From Vigna angularis (Eukaryota > Streptophyta > Magnoliopsida > Fabales > Fabaceae), in NCBI RefSeq assembly GCF_016808095.1, contig NC_068975.1, positions 27,331,501-27,395,500 on the forward strand: a stretch of DNA of 64,000 nucleotides, given 5' to 3'. The notes below the pieces were generated by a model. It was not told the origin of the DNA. It saw only the letters and a program-made list of their open reading frames with translations, and did no database searches. This document shows, piece after piece, positions 14,789 through 32,940 of this stretch. Made by a program: the position numbers and the translations under genes. Positions within the stretch are counted from its first letter, which is position 1. Each line of letters opens with the position of its first letter.

Positions 14789-16376
14789 GGTTTAAACCCT
14801 TTAGTTGTTCCTATTTATGTGGGGTTTTCTCATTTTGATCTCCTTCTTATTAGAATCTCCAATCGAGTCCTTAAAAGTGTTAATTTGAATCAATTGAGCC
14901 CCTGTCGTTAAATTTACTTAACGGGGTTAAGTTTGTGAACAAGTGGAAGGTTGATGTGTCTATTTTTTAAGACGTGGCATGGTGAGAGTTGAAACGTGGC
15001 ATGGTGAGACTTGAATTTTAGTAAAATGTAATAATTTAATATTTATGTGGGTAAATGAAGAAAAATTATCTTCCCCAACAACAGAAACTATTTTCAATGG
15101 AGAAAAATCCAGCAGGGGAGTTCTCTTGCCAAAAGAGATTGGCGCAATTCCTAGCACCCATTTTAGATTGAAGAGGATTCTCAGAGGCCATGGAGTTCAC
15201 CACATCAAAAGAGCCACCAAAAGCATTGTCAGAAGCATTGGAAGAACCATTTAACATTTAGATCAAACTGATCCGCCCATAAATTCTCTATCCTAAACAA
15301 ACCCAGCAACCCCATTTAACATTTAAATCAAAGCCCACATAATTGTTCTTCTTCAAGACATTCTCAACAAAAACAGATAACTTTTTTCTTCTAATATGTA
15401 TTTTAATCCACTCACATTGGTTCCTAATCTCCTACCATACCTATTATCCTTCTTTGTTTTAATTTTCTCTAACTAATGCTAATTTTAAAAAAAGATACCC
15501 TTTTTAACGTGAATCGATTGAAAAATTAGAACCAAAGGAGAATGAAAAATGATACCTTGGAGTTGAAGGGCATTAAGGTATAAGGTAAAGATGTCAGTTT
15601 CAGTGTTGCAATGACTGAGAAATGATAAGAATGAATGTTGATTTTGTTGTTGGATTGTTGATGATGAGAACCACCATAAGAATATTCATTCTGTTGTTGT
15701 GATGGTGGTCCTAATGGTAGTTTTTGGGACTAGAAAGACCATAAAATCTTGAAAAGCAATAAAGGGCATACATCAGATTTTGCAGATCAAATCCAAAGTT
15801 GAGGTCTTTGAACTCCTTGAGTCTGGCTCTGAACTGAAAAGTATAGACACGAACAGAGATGAGAAGAGGAAGAAAGTAAAGAGGTGTGAGGGTAGAAAAT
15901 GAAGATTATTATTTTGTCTTTGGATCTAACTTTGCCTTTGTCTTTGGATCTAACTCTTGTCGTTGACCACTAAACTCCTTCAACATTGAGGTGCGACGAG
16001 ATGGTGGATGCGTGAAGAAGGTGACGGTGCAGCGAAGGCGCTACTGGCGTTCTCACAATAGCTTCACGGTTGCGGCATAACAAGGTGGTGACGACGAGAC
16101 TGAAGGCTTCGCAGCGGCTTTACGGCGGCGACGCTAGGGAAATTAGGTTTGTGCTGTTGGAAAAGATGACTCTGACATAGTATGAGTGATGTGGAAAAAA
16201 CTGGCTACGTCAACGTTCAAACCTGTGCACAAACTTGACCCCGTTAAATAAATTTAACAGCAGGAGCTCCATTGATTCAAATTAGCACTTTTAAGGACTC
16301 AATTGGGGATTCTAATAAGAAGAGGATCAAAATGGGAAAAATCCACATAAATAGGGACAACTAAAGGGTTTAAACC
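14789..16376. mobile_element. complete Pack-MULE-like element with perfect 9-bp target-site duplication
   Basis: It is flanked by TTTGAATTA on both sides (14780-14788 and 16377-16385). The termini read GGTTTAAACCCTTTAGTTGT on the left and their reverse complement on the right. The inverted repeats are about 180 bp, sharing 'cctatttatgtgg', 'cattttgatc', 'cttcttattagaatc', 'ttaaaagtg(t/c)taatttgaatca' and 'aacggggt(t/c)aagtttgtg'. Long TIRs and a 9-bp duplication are Mutator-superfamily hallmarks. No transposase is visible. The inside instead holds gene-like, more GC-balanced sequence, including a probable bHLH fragment and a GC-rich stretch at about 15985-16140. Confidence 0.87.
15066..15257 (-). 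pseudogene. captured fragment resembling an FBH/bHLH122-130-type transcription factor
   Basis: The minus-strand peptide contains GGSFDVVNSMASENPLQSKM followed by a stretch ending in ENSPAGFFSIEN. From memory, the N-terminal halves of bHLH122/128/130-like (FBH) proteins have a similar order: a 'GVVNSMA' block, a basic linker, 'NLxRQ', then 'SSPAGxFS'. The basic helix-loop-helix itself is not in the element. A Gln/Ser/His-rich stretch on the same strand (about 15610-15720) could be another part. The frame is open for 63 codons, but there is no complete gene. A chance match is possible. Confidence 0.45.
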
Positions 16377-16385
16377 TTTGAATTA

Positions 16386-19300
16386 TTTAAAAATTGTATG
16401 ATTACAATGTTTTTGAAAAAAAATGGTTTCATTTTGAAAATAATTTTTCTTATAATTTTATTCAAACGAAATATTTTCAGTCAATAAAAAATAGGTTATA
16501 TATTAAAAAATATTTCACTCAAGTGAAAATAACATTGTAAATTAACTCTTAAATTAGAAATTTTCACTTAAACAAACTCATTTTTGCTAAAACTAAAAAG
16601 AAAAAATCATTCTTTTAGTTTCTTTGATTGACTTGTTGTGTGTATGTTTTATAAATACAAAATGATAGTTTTTATATTTGGCTAATTTTGTAGTTTTAGT
16701 TTAAACAACTTATGTTTGTATGCCAATGTTTACTTAGATTAATGGAAATAGTATGAATTATGTTGGAATTATACATATGGGATGATGTGTTAATCATTAA
16801 TGTTATTATGAAGTATTGAAAAATATATTGTAACAAATATATCATTTTTCACTAATAATCTAAATCACATAAACTAAAATATTGGTGGTCAAAAACTAAG
16901 GAGAGAGTTTTTACATAATGCAATATGTGTTAATATGCAACATGGGTCGTAATGAACTTACTTTGATTCATCATCATTTTGGAGTTTGTGAGTAAATCCC
17001 AATATTGGATTGAATCAAACATTAATATATGGTAAAACATATTTAATATATCTTATGTTATCATTTTGTTTTCATTAATTTATTTTTGTATGTGTTATTT
17101 ATGTGATGAACTATTATAATTGTACTAAACATGTAAACAAATATTGATACATGTGTAGGAGTAACATTAAGAAAATAAATAAAAACTTTGATTTAAATCT
17201 TCTTTATAATTACTTTTTGTATATATGTGTATATAAGTGGTTAAGTGATAAATATTAGTAGGTACATGTTTTCTATTGACATATGTTATATGTTTTACAT
17301 TACTTTAGAGTAAGATTTAGTACATAATGTTGTTTAACTATATTGAAATAATTTTCACAAGTGTAAAAAGGTTTATTAACGATGCAAATTAATGACAAGT
17401 TAAAAGTCATTATTGTAAAAATAGGATACGGTGACAATTAGTAAATAAAACAAAGTTTTCAATTATTATTATGGGGAAGTAAAATATCAATGGAAATAAT
17501 GATGGTTCTTTGTCCAACCATCGTTACAAGTTCTTAAAGTAAAAAATAATGATGGTTGGATGGAAAATCATTGTTTAAAGTTGAAAATTAAAAAGGAAAT
17601 AACTATGATTGGGTGGCAAACCATCGTCAAAAGTCCAATCAACAAACTATTAATTATTATATTATATAAATTCAACTTAGTTTTTGTTGTATATTTGTAA
17701 TCAAACACAAAGAAAACTTGGTTATACATTTTTTTAGGGAAATGTCAAAAGAACTTTTTTTTTTCGAGTGTAGGGTCAAATGTTGACTTAAAACAACACT
17801 TCGATATTGTCCTCTCTTTATTAAGGTCATTTGTTCATCAATCTATTGAGGATACTTGCTAAAAGTCGGTTTAGGTTCGATTGATTAAAACGATTAATGT
17901 TATAATAAAAACACAATTAATGTCCCAACAACTATACCTTTGACCTATATTTAAGTTTTCTCAATAAACTTTTGATCAGGGTTGACCTAATTACAATTCA
18001 ATTTCTTTTAAACATTATTATTGACTTGTTTACACTAATTAAATGTTTAGCTGATTTTAATCATGACTAGTTGGCTTTTTCCATGCCTTTAGCGGTCAAA
18101 CACAATATTGTGGTCGGCATGTACACACCAATACATACCATACATGCCCCCATACTCCCCCCACCCCAAGTCTTAAGCGTGGTTAAAGACCAGAAGCGAA
18201 AACGGTTGGTTGTCGCTCGATTGCTCCTTTAAAAATATGACTGTTGGTGATGGGTGGGTGTGTCGCCTCGTGGACCACATCAATGCCTTGTGAATCGAGT
18301 TGTCAGCATTGACACCGAAATTGTAACGTCACGTTCCCTCAATCGTTGGATGGTGTTGGATTTGATGATCTTGGTGATGCCACATGTCCCTTGGGTTTTC
18401 TATAAATAGAGATATGGTGGTCTCGTCATTTTCACCTTTTATGCTCGTGTAACTTTTTTTGAACCGCACAATTTCTATTTTTTTCCTGATTAGGGTAATA
18501 GTGTTTATTATTAACATTTTCTAATTTGAAGGATCCTCTAGTTGGGAAGATAGGGGTACGATGTTTTAGGTGTTCTTAAGAGAGGTTATTCTAACTCAAG
18601 AGAGGTTGGTCAAACTCAAGAGGTGTCTCCAACAAAAGGAGAAAAAAAACCTGTTTGATCTAGTTTGAAGGCTAAGATAAAATCATGTGCTAAAGGAACT
18701 TGCCATGTGGTAAGATCATGCTTCTCATGCACCAAAGGCACAAAAGACCAACATGTCCCAACCCTTGGAGACCAAGTTAGGCATATAAGTGTGGTTGACT
18801 ATAACTTAACCCTAAAGGCACCTCCTTTAGCCCATAATCATAGGCTCGAAATCCTACACTACTACCATAGGCCCAAAGAAAACCCTAAACTACTTGACTC
18901 ATTGTACAAGGCCTAAAAGAAAATTTTATACTACTTGTCCCATAATATAAGGCCCAAAAAAAAACTCACTCTATCAAGAACATAAATCATTGGTCCAATA
19001 AAAGAACATGGATCCATCTTACACAAATGAAACCCACTATTATTGTATGTGCTTGGCCATAGCTTTTTTCGTTGACTTATTAACTAGGGGTTTGCCATCA
19101 AAAGTACAATAATCTTTCACATGTTTAATATAATAAAAATAAACAAATATTTCTACTATTGTCAAATAATGGAACTCTTATAAAAAACGATTTTACATAT
19201 TATTGACTTATTCAATATTTGGTGTCCTAATGATGTCATTGTCATTAGTATTTGCTTCTGATGCATTAGGACATGACCTTTACTCTGATATGACCTATTA

Positions 19301-19797
19301 GAGTTTAGTTGTAAAATTTTCATGTTAAAGAATATGCAAATTGTCAATAAAAGAAACAAAATAGTAAAAGTTTGAAGTTTGTAAAGGAGTTTACTTGCAT
19401 GTGTTCTCTAATACCTCTCATAAACAAATTATTCAAATCCATTTCGAAGATGAGTTTGTTGAAACACCTCATCAACATGCACAACTCATTTAAACTGTCG
19501 AGTGTGAAAGAAAATATGGAGTTATATATATACATCAATGGCTTGGAAAAGACAATCAAGCAAAACAAAGTCAAGGAAAAATCACACCCATGACCACACG
19601 TTGGATGGCGATAGGGATGGAGATGGTGATACAAGGTTGCTTCGTGCATAAAGTAAAGAGGCTCGTGAACATAACAAGAAGGCACGCATGAAGGCTCCCA
19701 AATGTAAGGAGGTGCACGAACACAAAGAGGCTCGTAGGAAGGCTCGCATAGAAGGTTTTCGCTCATAGAGGAAAAACTGACCTACAAAACTTTGTAA
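16386..19797. other. intergenic DNA with short dispersed repeats and decayed element pieces
   Basis: No gene was recognised. At 17480-17640 an 'atgatggttgg / ccaaccatcgt' motif appears several times in both orientations, like subterminal repeats of a DNA transposon. At about 17355 'cacaagtgtaaaaa' could be a degenerate CACTA end. At 18398 there is a well-formed CTATAAATAGAG box in a more GC-balanced patch (18080-18440), possibly an old LTR or captured promoter. The open frames at 18665-18916 and 19344-19766 have no recognisable domain. Confidence 0.45.
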
Positions 19798-20077
19798 TCA
19801 AATTCAGTAATGCAATTACCGATGACATTTACCTGTCGGTAATGACCCATATAATTTACCGACAAATATATTCGTAGATAAATTATCTGTTGTAATTTAT
19901 TGGTAAATTTATTGATAAATAAGTATTACTAATGGATATATTCATCGGTAAATGAACATTATCAACTAATATATATCGATAAATTACTTACCACAATTTA
20001 TCGATAAATGAACATTACTAAGAAATAGACATTCATTGATAAAAGTTTCTCAATAAATATAACTTTTCTTGTAATGT
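19798..20077. mobile_element. CACTA transposon end (subterminal repeats plus degenerate terminus)
   Basis: The motif 'taccgac/atcggtaa/atcgataaat' is repeated at least eight times in both orientations. The stretch ends at 'aacttttcttgtaatg', the reverse complement of a slightly degraded CACTACAAGAAAA-type terminus. The partner end was not found with confidence (a weak candidate lies near 17355). No transposase is visible. Confidence 0.6.
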
Positions 20078-20259
20078 ATGTTCTTAACATACCTAATAGT
20101 TCCACTTATGTGTCAAAGTATAAGACAATAAAGTTTAAATACTATTCTTCTTTTGATTATATGCGACACATTTAAAGATGAAAAATGACAGATTTCAACA
20201 AATAATATTTAAAATATATAATTGACTTTAACTTTATCATCTAACAAATTTAAAATTGA

Positions 20260-20264
<5 letters not shown>

Positions 20265-20311
<47 letters not shown>
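20265..20311. repeat. (TA)n microsatellite
   Basis: An uninterrupted TA run of about 23 units. Confidence 0.95.
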
Positions 20312-22052
20312 CTATTAACATGTTTTTACTTTGTATAATATTACCGGTATATATTAATCTCTTTAATATATAATATTGTATTAAGTATCCAAGAACCTTT
20401 CAGCATAATAAATATACATATCAAATGTATCTTTTATAATTGTTTGGCTATTTTTTCTCTCTTTTAAACAAGAGCAATGTAATATTAAAAAATAATTTAA
20501 ATCGAGTTTTGTACAAAACGTGAACAAACATAACTCTAAATAGAAAAACTAAGGACATGGTTGTAATTTACTTCCTCAAATTGCAAGGTTAGCTTATGGC
20601 GGTCATGCCTCGTGAATGCATAATATTCCTCCATCTTATTTATTTTAGTCACGTCCCATGAAATGCCAAACATTAACTACATGCATTTATTTACAATGTA
20701 TACGAAAAAGAAAAAGTTCACTTTTGATGCGAAGCAATAAAAGTTAAACAAATTTTTTAAAATAATTAATATATTAACGACTTAAAATATTTAACTGACT
20801 AAATGCATGTTAACTATTAATTATATAATTAATATAAGAAAAATATATTTTAAATGAATATGATTCAATTAATTTTAATTAATAATATATTGATGTAGTT
20901 AAATAATATATTCATCATTTTATAAAAGCAGGGAGACTACAATAATTTTTTTTAATTCGTAACATATGATGGCAATAGTTTTATTTATTTTTAATATTTT
21001 CAATAAACTATTTTTACCTTAGACATTGTATATATTTTAAAAGTTATATAACTGACACTTAATTTTTTTAATATATCTTTTTTTTTGTTTATTTAAGACC
21101 AAATGACTGTTTGTGGTGTGAATATTAGATTAGGTTACAATAAGACTAAATTAATTATTTTAAAGGTAAAATACATAAAAGTAAATTATAAGTGTCTCAA
21201 TAAATTATAGATAAAAATTAATTTATTAATTTGAAAAGCTATATAAATATTACCATTAATACATACGAATTTTAGAAAAACTATATGTAATACATTAAAA
21301 TAGTAAACGCTTTCTTAATTGAGCTATGCATTGACAAAAATATAATTATATTAATTCATACTTTGCATTTAATTAATATGCAAATGTTGAACTAACTAAA
21401 TAAAATAATACAATTAGTGTTTTCTAATAATATTAAAAAATATTATTTTTCAAGAAATTAGTTGACATTTTTTCGGTATATAACTTTATATATTTCATTA
21501 ACATAGTCATTTAATTTAATATAAATTATATTTTAGAAAAATAACAATGAATAAATATTAACGTTATGATTTACAATTACATAAAATTATTGACACTTTT
21601 ATAATAGAGTAAATTATTCGAAACCAATCAATGAGCTAAATCGCTAGCATATCCTATTATTGTATAAAATATTTATTTGTATATTAAACAAACAATTCAC
21701 ATATTCTTAATTGAAGTTTTATTTATTTCAATAATTAATTGTATACTTTGAGGTTGTCAAAATTAAAACGTAGCACCATTAAGTATTTAATTAGCATTTA
21801 TATTAGAAAATAATATGTTTTTTAATTGATTACATAATAAAGTACAAAATTTATTGCTAGTTTTTAAATTGCAGCAAAGTTGTTTGCTTCATTTTGGTAA
21901 AATATAATAATATGTTAGGCACCGGTTTGGCAGTTTAATGGGTAATTATATTGGTTTGGATATATACATTTTTGTTTAAACTTTAAAATTATACTAGTCA
22001 AAAGATATATATATATATATGTGTGTGTGTATATATATTATATTTGCATACA

Positions 22053-22149
<97 letters not shown>

Positions 22150-23880
22150 CTCTTCACATTTTCATTTTTTTTTTTCATTAGGAGTTAAAGTGTTCCTTGT
22201 AGTTTATTATACTCTTTTACTTTTCCATTCCGTATGATAATTTCATATAAAACTTTGAATATAATTATATAAAGTGACAAGGATCTTCAACATGACAAGA
22301 AATATGTTTTCCCTACTGTAACTCTGCAACTTTGTAACATTATTAACAACAACAAATCTACACACTATTACTTAAAAAAATAAAATAAACGTCACCCATC
22401 AATTCAATCTACAAGTTATATAATAAAATGATTTATATTTTCTTGTATTGCACATCATTTTAATAAATATATATTATGAGTGAATTATGATAAGAAAAGG
22501 TAAATTAAGTGCTAACTAATAATAGTCTGGATATATAGCTTTTATGTCATTAATGAAATATAAATGGGAACTATGACCATCTAGGTTATAGATGTGATAC
22601 AAATAGGGGGTCATATTAGAATTTAAGTTTTAGTTTGCTATAAAAATATATTGCATGCCTATATTTGTATATATAGTATTAGCATGAAAAGAAAAGAAGA
22701 AAGTTAGTTATGAAAAAACTAAAAAGTTAACAAAAAATAATAGTAATAATAATCTGGAAATAATATGTGGAGATCACCAAATTTAAATCAAGACTTATTA
22801 TAACAGAAATATCATATAAATATTTATTATTTTTCAAAATTTTGATTCCTTTAAACCAGTATTTTTAAGAACTGATAATACGCATTTGTACACAGATTAC
22901 CAAAACCTTGATAATAGTAATAATAATGAAGTGACCAATTTCTCTAAAAACAATTTAAAATATAAAACATTCCTAATACAGATTCTGACAAGCAATTAAA
23001 TTTAACCATTAAATTAAAAAAAAAACAGCAACTATTCTGAATTGTCCAAATAAGTAATATAATAATTGATTTATATTTGAAAGTAGTTTATCCCATGATG
23101 TAATCCATGTTTTAACAATTAAGAAAGTGTAGTTTTGTTGGAAACTCTATAAGTTTGGTCATACTTGTACGAAGAAAGTGTAGTTCAGGTTGGTTAAACC
23201 TTATTGTAGAAATGGCTGATACTTGCAGTAGTAGCAATAAAAAAAGTTGATGGTTTTAGCACAGAGGCATTAATTGCGAAGCTGGTCGTAGGTGTATGAA
23301 TTTTTGAAGGTGTTGGTGAGAAAGAAGGAGTATGGTGCACATGGAGTGTTATTTATTAAACCCTATTATGTGCAGGATCCATCCATATAGGGTAGGGGAA
23401 ACTGGGAACAAGAGAGACCAAATATTGAAGAGGCTTCAGTGTGGTAGATTCAAGTATTTTTCTTTTAACTCACATGATATTAGTAAGTACCATTTCTCTT
23501 CTTTTTCTCATACATATCCATAATGGCAACAGTGGACTTTCATCTCTTCTTCTAACATACTCATACTACCAATAAAATTAATTGATACCCTTTGAAATAA
23601 TTGGAAAAAACACAAGACTTAGGTAAAAGGCAATAAATGTGAAATATTCTCCAGGATTTTGATGTAAGAAAAGTAGGAAGATGAAAAAAGAAAAAGAGGG
23701 TAGAAAAGACAGGTCTAGCTGTAAGCCGGTTATGATGCATTTAACGCACATGAACTATGGTACATAGAATTGAATTCAAAATAGAATTGATAGGCCTCTC
23801 TTTATTACGAGCGTTATCTCCATCTGCTTGTGGTAGCAGAAGCTATTTAATTCACCACATCAAATATCACAGCCACTGAC
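20312..23880. other. AT-rich intergenic DNA upstream of GDSL gene 1
   Basis: No gene was recognised. It contains a GTGTGT/ATATAT cluster at 22008-22040 and a (TA)n tract of about 90 bp at 22058-22145. The sequence becomes more GC-balanced from about 23700, where the promoter of the first GDSL gene begins. Confidence 0.6.
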
Positions 23881-23883
23881 CTC

Positions 23884-23890
23884 TATATAA
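23884..23890 (+). promoter_or_regulatory. TATA box of GDSL gene 1
   Basis: TATATAA lies 63 bp before the start codon, in a more GC-balanced stretch. Position and context are as expected for a short 5' leader. Confidence 0.6.
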
Positions 23891-23952
23891 ACCTACCCCT
23901 CAACTTATTACCTTCTTCATACCGAGTTCAGTGTTGTTATTTACCATTACAA

Positions 23953-29170
<5,218 letters not shown>

Positions 29171-30077
29171 TTATCATCATCTTCTTCTTCTTCCTAGGAT
29201 TGTCACACACATTCTGCATTACATTTTGTGCTTATATATATATTTGATTGTTTAAGCTGTATTGTTACAAATTATTTGATGCCATGGGATTGGTACGTTT
29301 TCTCTCTGCAAGGCCTGATTTGAGAGGAGAAATAGGAGAAGGGTTTGTATCTTGTTGCCCATTTATGGTTTTGGGTTGAGATAATTTGTGGTTAGAGGTA
29401 AGCCCAAAACATATATGGGCTTCAAACTTATAGTGTATAATAAACTTAGGTATCTATAATGTATTACCACTTCAAAAAACTATTCCATGCAGACTTTAAC
29501 TTAATTCCATTGCAAGGCTTTATTTGCAAACATCCAGAAAAATAATTGCTTGATACCTTTTATATACACAGATAGATTTCTAAATGTCATCCGTTTAAGT
29601 TTTTTTTGGAAACCGTTTGAATTAGTTTGTCCACAAAGAATTTGTATGGAGAAGGACACGTTTAAATGCGAGTTTATGCAGAGACTTTCTCATATCTGTA
29701 TCATGCCTTAATTAAGTTGTCGGAGTGTATTAATATAAAGTATCGCAATACAAATTCAAATATTTTTTTTTTTTATTGAAGTCTGACTGTCAAGCTGAAG
29801 TTGAAGATGCTGTTTGGATCTTTTTTTTTTACCTGGGATGATAGGCTGGCCCACGTGGCTTAATCCTTTTTAGCATTCTACTATTGTATATTAAACTTCA
29901 AAGTTTAAAAAAACATTTAAAACATAATTATTGGGCCTAGGGTCACAAAGGTGATCGAGGTGATGATATGCATGTATATATCATGGATACGTGATCTTAA
30001 TATATGATATTAATTGATGTATAGTAATATGTTTGGCTTAAAATTCTTTCCAAAAATTAAGAAATATAAATATTTTA
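29171..30077. other. 3' flank of GDSL gene 1
   Basis: The 3' untranslated region should occupy the first few hundred bases; no single poly(A) signal stands out. No further gene was seen. Confidence 0.5.
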
Positions 30078-30414
30078 GGCTTAATACTAATTTTGGTTCC
30101 TAGTTTTTTTAGTTGTGTTCAAAGTGATTTTTCTATTTTTGAGTTGTTCATATTGGTTTAATATTTTGTAAAAATAGTTCAAATTGATCATTCTCGCTGA
30201 CGGTGTTAAAAAGTTAGCGGTGTAATGTCCATCTTAACCAATAGTGAATGACCTGCCGAGTTATTTTGAAACATCAAATAAACCTAACAAAATTTAGTTA
30301 AAAGATTAAATTCACACATTTCTAAAGTTTGGGAACTAAATTAGGCCAAAGTTTTGAAGAGGGACTAATTCCAATTTTCACTAAAAGTTAAGGGACCAAA
30401 AACATATTTAACCC
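30078..30414. mobile_element. MITE-like element with inverted ends, about 337 bp
   Basis: The left end 'ggcttaatactaattttggt' and the right end (reverse complement 'gggttaaatatgttttt' then 'ggtccct') form a clear inverted repeat. Further in, 'caaagtttgg...aattag' and 'ttgtgttcaaagtgattt' are weaker. No convincing target duplication was found, so the superfamily is open. I infer a MULE-like origin from the end type. Confidence 0.62.
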
Positions 30415-31771
30415 TTCATTATAGGACAATTGACGTGTAAATGGTAAAAGTTATTGACATGGAAAAGTTAAGATTAAGGTTAAAGGAAATTACAATTAAG
30501 TTAAATGCAATTCACCATCAAAACTTTATTTCAGAAACAAAACTCCAAGACTCCAAGATGTAAGAACACAAATTTCAAAAACCCCAAAAGTGCAAGAGTA
30601 GAATACAATTACAGATAATCCAAAAACGTGAAATCAAAAAATACAACTCCAATTCGAAAACTTTAACCCCCAAATCACATTAATAATCTGCATAGAAAAA
30701 ACAAGACACGAAAAGCTCCTAAATCAAAACCTCCAATTCTAAACGAAAATTCTAAAATCCCAAAATCACAAGATCACGAAGAACCACAATTGTATTGTTA
30801 AGATTAAAATTCGTAATTTATCATATAATATAAAACATTCTTAAGATTAGGAAATAATCTAAAACTGATGTCCTGGATGAGGATAGCTGGGACCAAAACT
30901 CCAGCCTATTTATGTGAATCACGTTTACATGTTTTTGTTTTTGGTCCTCACCCATAATCCAATCCTTGTTTAGGAAAAACACCACCTTTTTTTCTTTATA
31001 CTTTGTTTAGCTCAAAAGCGCACACATAAATAGTATCATTTGATCATTTGATCATTTGATGATTTAGTTCTAAATCAACAAAGATACGACTGATAATAAA
31101 GTTTAACAGAAAAGCTTCATTGATTATTCATGAATGAGATCTTGCCCATACTAAAAAAACCTGTTTATTTCTCGGGTTACAACTTCTTTCTGTCCTTTAT
31201 ATACGTACATTTCGCATAGTCTTCCTAAGTTTGCGGTGCTTAAAACAACTCATGATTTCCTTTAAGTTCTTCTGACGAGATTGTCGTTAGACTGCACTGC
31301 AATAATGCAGCTAAAGCGACATGGTCGATACTTGATTCTATGAACAATACTGTTCAAAGTCACTTACTATTAGAAATAAAATAAATTTACAGTAGGTGAA
31401 AATCTTATTTTATAAATAAATTATGTAAAGTTGAATTAAATTTAAAGTTTATTTTTAACATAGTATTTAAATCATAATTTTAAGTTTATTTTAGTAAAAT
31501 CTATTGTTTATTTTAACTTATTGTGTCGCTTATTATAAAAAGATTTGTTGTTTGTTGGATCTATTATGTCATTTGTTATTGAAAGATTTGTTGTTTGTTA
31601 GATGTACACTATATAACTAAATGCAAAGATCATCTTAATATTAAATTAGATTTAAAGTTTATTTGTTAATCATCATTTTTGTTTAATTTTAGCTTATGAT
31701 TATTAGTCTCTTAGTTTCATACCGACTTAGCTAGACAACAAAATTGGTATAACACAACTCTAGTATTCAAT
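30415..31771. other. intergenic DNA between GDSL genes 1 and 2 (left part)
   Basis: No gene, RNA or element boundary was recognised. It contains a short 'tgatcatt' triplication at about 31038. Confidence 0.5.
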
Positions 31772-32760
31772 CACTAGTGCAAAAAATTATTTTTAATATA
31801 TAAGTCGAGGTAATAAAGTATTGACATGTTATATTGGTTTCAGAATTGATATAGAAAGTATCACTTTTATACAAGTTAAAGGTACAACCAATATAAAAAA
31901 ATTCATCTAAATCATAGTTCACACATTCCCTGATTAAATCAACCTTATCATAACCTAAACATTTTATAACAATGCAGTGAGAGGTCCATCATGATTAGGG
32001 GATGAATTGATGAGCTCGAAAAAAATGACATTAAGCTCGACAAAGACGACATTAAGCTCGGTGAGATGTTATTGAAATCGATCAGATGTTGTTGAGTTCA
32101 GATAGTCTCATACCTATCACCAAAAGGCAAAAGGAACTTCAGAAATAGTTGAGGTGGGAAACGGTTACAAATTAATTACTAGAGAAAGAAAATAATTTAA
32201 GAGGAGAATATTCATACCAACAAGGTATTTTTCACACACGAAACTAAATCGCCTTGTGAATCATTACAAAAAGTGACTTCACCAAATTTGCAACGCACCA
32301 ACAACCCTCGTCGGAGAAGGTAACACCTCCATGCGAGTGACAATGTTTCTATTCAAATTTGATTCACAATGTGCGAGATGACAAAGGCGAAGGAGACAGG
32401 AGCAAGAAAGGAAAAATAGGAGAATGAAGATTAAGGATTTTGAAACCCTTTAAAAATAAAAAATATAAGAAACTATTTTCTATATTAGTTATAAACCTAT
32501 ATAAAAAGTTTTCTTATTTATTACAAAAATGTCATAATATCCATTTTTTATACAAGTTATAATTAAAACCGTATAGAAACTTTTATTATTTATTACAAAA
32601 ATATCATCTGGGCTACTTTTTATATCAATTATAACTAGAATTGATATACAAAATCTTATTCTTTATTACGAAAATATCACTGCATATATTTTATATACTA
32701 GATATAATTACCACCATTATAAAAAAAATGTTATCTTAATTACTCTTATCACAATACTTT
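31772..32760. mobile_element. candidate CACTA-like remnant
   Basis: It starts CACTAGTGCAAAAAAT. Both sides carry many copies of an 'atataa(t)(a)ctagaattgatata'-type subterminal motif in both orientations (31800-31900 and 32460-32720). The middle (31980-32430) is more GC-balanced and has a short 'gacattaagctcg' tandem. The matching right terminus was not identified, so the end is approximate. Confidence 0.5.
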
Positions 32761-32784
32761 TTATACCTTGTGAATTGGAAAATG

Positions 32785-32940
32785 TCTTTTTAACCATTTT
32801 TTTTATAACTTTTTTACAACAACATATGTGGTAGCCTGTGATTGGTCTATTTTAAATATACGAACCAATAAAATAGTGACACATAATCTATTATAAAAGA
32901 TTGTTAAAAAAAAATGTTAACATGGTTCTTGTGAATTATA
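32785..32940. mobile_element. decayed MITE related to the one in GDSL gene 1
   Basis: Inverted blocks 'ttaaccattttttttataac' and 'ttataaaagattgttaaaa...gttaac' surround 'gtgattggt'. That last motif is also present inside the 25300-25465 MITE. Ends are degraded and no target duplication was confirmed. Confidence 0.4.

Noticed and set aside
18398..18410. CTATAAATAGAG box as a gene promoter or viral-type promoter
   Set aside because: No coding region follows, and no reverse-transcriptase or coat-like sequence is near. It is noted only as part of decayed repeat DNA.
19344..19766. 140-codon minus-strand frame
   Set aside because: Its composition (Cys/Pro/His-rich, then Leu/Phe-rich) matches no family I know. 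It lies next to a CACTA end with no gene context.
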